Assembly: GCA_003024985.2 (NCBI GenBank)
Contig: PXIH01S0005759.1
Strand: one strand, 5' to 3'
Source of the DNA: Euperipatoides rowelli
Lineage: Eukaryota; Onychophora; Udeonychophora; Euonychophora; Peripatopsidae
Length of the DNA stretch: 10,249 nucleotides
The notes under the pieces were generated by a model that was given only the letters and a program-made list of their open reading frames with translations, made no database searches and was not told the origin of the DNA. Position numbers and translations under genes: made by a program. Shown here piece after piece: positions 7,927 to 10,249 of the stretch. Within the stretch, counting starts at the first letter, position 1. Each line of letters begins with the position of its first letter.

Positions 7927-10039
7927 ATGGCAACCTATACTTTAAACAATTTAATTATTTTTAAGGAAATGGAACGAGCACTGGAAAAAAAGTACAATTT
8001 AATGAGTGACAATGACAGAGAAGAGGTTTTAAGAGCATTAGAGAATAGTGATTATTCAATAGCTGATACTATTTTTTTCCTGAAAGTACAAGTGTTGAAG
8101 ATGGTATTGTTTCTAATACACCTAATGTTTTTGTTAATAAAAGTGGGCCTAATAATAGAATTATTGATTAAAATATCAGTGAAAATGGTAATGAAGGTGA
8201 TGCTAATGGTAATGAGATATTGGAAGTAGAATGTGTAGGAAATAAACTTAAAAGGTGGAAACGACCAGATCCATAATCATTGGTTAAGGAATATTGCAAA
8301 AGAAAATAGGTATGCATGCCTTACTTATAAAAACCAAAAAGGCATAGAAAGAAAAGCTAAAGCACCATAACAAGTGAATGTAATCATTGTAGATTTAAGT
8401 GCACAACTTTATTCAATGATGAGGATAGAACTTCTGTTTGTCATGAATTCTGGAAACTGCAAAGTTATGTACGTCAAAAAGACTTTTTATTGAGGAATGT
8501 GGTTAGCGCTGATGCCGCTGAACCAATGCGAAGACGCAATAGAAATGCAAGTAACTCGAAAAGAAAAATGAGAAGTGACTCAAAGTGCTACTACTTTCTA
8601 AAAGATGGAAATAAACAGAGGGTGTGCAAACAATTTTTTTCTGAAAACATTAACATCAGCTGGGGAAATATCACCAATGCCTTTTGTAGCACAGGGGAAG
8701 GGGGATGTTTCCTTGGGAATGATAGGAGAGGCAAATCATCTTCTTCCAATAATCATGTAAATGAGCACATTGAAAGTTTCCCAAAAATAAATCTCATAAT
8801 ATTAGAAAATCATCAAAACTTTCAATATCAAAAATGTATTTTCTTTTTGAAAATCAGTGTAAAGAAGCGAAAACAAAATCAGTCTCCTTAAGAACTTATA
8901 AAATAATTTTTGGAAACAACTTTAATTATTCTTTCTTTCATCCAAAGAAGGATCAATGTACAATTTGCACCAGATATGACTCTGCTACCCATGAAGAAAA
9001 AAAGGATCTTGAAGATGAACATTGAACATGCCTCTCATATTCAAAGGAAAAATGAAGCTAATGAATGTGAAGCAATGGATAAGGAACGTGCTTCTAATGA
9101 TGCTTATTTTGTTTCAGCAACATTTGATCTTCAAAGTGTTCTTTAAATTCCATCCAGTGATGTATCACCTCTATACTATACTAGAAAATTGTGTGGCTAC
9201 AATTTAACTATAAGGCAGCTCCACCCAATAAGGCATTCTGGATAGAAACAGATGGCAAACGAGGTATGGTAGCTGTGAAATAGGAACTTGCTTGGCTAAA
9301 TGGATCAAACAATTGCCAGCTAATGTTGAAGAAATATCATTATTTTCAGATACATGTGGTAGGCAAAACAGAAACCAACATGCTGCTGCTTTATTTCTAT
9401 ATTCATGTGGTGCAGATTTCTTGCCCAAGAATAAAAGTGATTACTCACAATTTTCTGGAGTGGACATTCTTACATGGAGGTTGATAGCATGCACAGTGCT
9501 TTTGAAGGTTCAAAAAAAACATGTAGCCGTTTTCTCTATGCATGATTGGCTGAATATTTTTCGCATGGCTAGATCAAACAAAGGTAAAAAAAAAAAAAAA
9601 AAAATGATTTGGAACCTTATGAAGTCCATTCACTGCACTATAGTGACTTTTATGACTTAAAATCATTGTCTGCACTAATGTTAAAAAACAAAATTATTGA
9701 TTAAGATGATAACAAAATAACATGGTTAAAAACTAAAGCTTTAAATAGCATCACAAATTTTCTGGAACTATATTCTATAAAATTAACTACTCAGATTATT
9801 ATAGAGCTATTAAAAGTGTTTGGTAAAGGACAACCACCTACTCTACTCAAATAACTAAATTTTATATACAAAGGGCCACTTCCCATTTCCAAAATAAAAA
9901 AAAAGATCTTATTACATTATGTAATAAAAATGTAAAACCTAGAGAATTTCATGCATGGTATAGGTCACTCTCAAACTCCAATGCAGTGTGTAATTCAGCA
10001 CCTGAACCAGTAGGAAGTGAGTCAGATGATTCAGACTAA
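7927..10039 (+). pseudogene. Broken transposase-like gene of a repetitive animal family (Sola- or DUF7869-like, tentative)
   Basis: Reading successive frames gives one ordered protein of about 700 residues without introns. The start is ATG 7927, or ATG 7969 (MERALEKKYNL). Then come: a basic KRWKRPDP / RNIAKENRYACLTYK block (about 8244-8325); CNHCRFKC (8379-8402); YYFLKDGNKQRVCKQFF (about 8590-8640); FHPKKDQCTICTRY (about 8938-8977); FVSATFDLQSVL (ending about 9143); LFSDTCGRQNRN (about 9340-9375); GHSYMEVDSMHSAFEG (9462-9509); HDWLNIFRMAR; REFHAWYRSLS; and an acidic tail ESDDSD before TAA 10037-10039. Frame changes fall near 8075, 8230-8285, 8370, 8790, 9022, 9212, 9262, 9460, 9515 and 9595, and again between 9705 and 9900. 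In-frame stops occur at 8169, 9144 and 9702. The cysteine pairs suggest zinc binding, and the aspartates at 9126, 9349 and 9483 could be a DDE/D triad. It is a dead copy. The family is recognised by motif order; its name is uncertain. Confidence 0.75.
9586..9604 (+). repeat. Run of 19 A inside the pseudogene
   Basis: The run sits between SNKG and DLEPYEVHSLH codons. A run length of 2 modulo 3 would keep the frame; 19 does not, so this slippage-prone tract is one of the frame-breaking sites. Confidence 0.9.
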
Positions 10040-10249
10040 AGATTTTTCATAACTCTTTATTAAAGTTATTTTATTAAAGTTTTTTATTGTAGTACAGGTA
10101 CTTTGAAAATTTCAAATTTAAATATTTTTTTTTACTGTGACACTAATAATTAAAAATTGTGATTTAATTAGGCTAACTTCAGTTAATGTATGTAAGTAGT
10201 ATTTACAATAATAAAGGCAATTAACACATTTCAATACATTTTGTCAATA
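10040..10249 (+). promoter_or_regulatory. 3' flank of the pseudogene with candidate polyadenylation signals
   Basis: Just after the stop, TTATTAAAGTT occurs twice in close succession (about 10058-10081), each copy containing ATTAAA (10059-10064 and 10073-10078), a common variant polyadenylation hexamer. A canonical AATAAA lies at 10210-10215. In such A+T-rich DNA these words are expected often by chance. The final TTGTCAATA (10241-10249) mirrors 7242-7250. Confidence 0.3.

Noticed and set aside
7927-8229. A free-standing 100-residue membrane protein at the start of the pseudogene
   Set aside because: The hydrophobic second half appears only because the frame shifts at the T7 run (8072-8078). 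In the alternative frame the sequence is hydrophilic (PESTSVEDGIVSNTPN) and continues into the transposase-like protein.
9204-9428. Minus-strand open frame of 74 codons
   Set aside because: It is antisense to the best-preserved part of the transposase-like pseudogene.
1-10249. CRISPR array, tRNA, rRNA, or bacterial operon structure
   Set aside because: No regularly spaced repeats, no tRNA A/B-box pair or cloverleaf, no rRNA conserved blocks and no ribosome-binding-site-led gene series were found.

Overview
The window is A+T-rich (about three quarters A+T by eye) eukaryotic DNA, almost certainly from an animal. I see no bacterial gene organisation, no tRNA or rRNA, and no intact host protein-coding gene. 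Several traits suggest an invertebrate, perhaps an arthropod or crustacean: the transposon families present, scattered GGCCTA / CCTAGCCTA words, and a strong excess of TACTGTA. The taxon is an inference from word usage and is weakly supported.

Layout. Positions 1-1250 are non-coding, apart from a compact imperfect hairpin at 198-332. Positions 1258-1440 hold a scrap resembling a widespread invertebrate repeat, followed by a G-rich stretch with a run of 12 G. Positions 2332-3098 are a decayed, internally shortened hAT transposon. Its terminal inverted repeats are still recognisable, and on the minus strand it keeps the C-terminal (hATC) end of its transposase, interrupted by stops. Positions 4377-4931 are a second, non-coding element whose ends (CAGGGATCACCCATAAAC... 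and ...TTTATGGGATGGCCCC) resemble hAT-like miniature elements. Positions 4940-7926 are A+T-rich non-coding DNA with a loose inverted repeat (5399-5576) and a near-perfect palindrome (7099-7131).

Positions 7927-10039 (plus strand) are the main content. They are a single-exon, roughly 700-codon transposase-like gene broken by about ten frame changes and several in-frame stops. Read across the breaks, successive frames give one ordered protein: a CxxCxxxC cluster, a DQCxxC motif, an FDLQ block, an SDxCGxQNRN block and a GHSYMEVDSMH block. I recognise this as a repetitive, poorly named animal protein family that looks like an RNase H-fold (DDE/D-type) transposase. It is tentatively comparable to Sola-type transposases or the DUF7869 domain; I could not check either name.

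Taken together the window is a graveyard of DNA transposons: two hAT-type elements and one uncommon transposase family. No functional system of interacting genes is supported. The best leads are the identity of the 7.9-10.0 kb family, the exact 20-bp direct repeat linking the hAT element to its flank, the 198-332 hairpin and the 33-bp palindrome.
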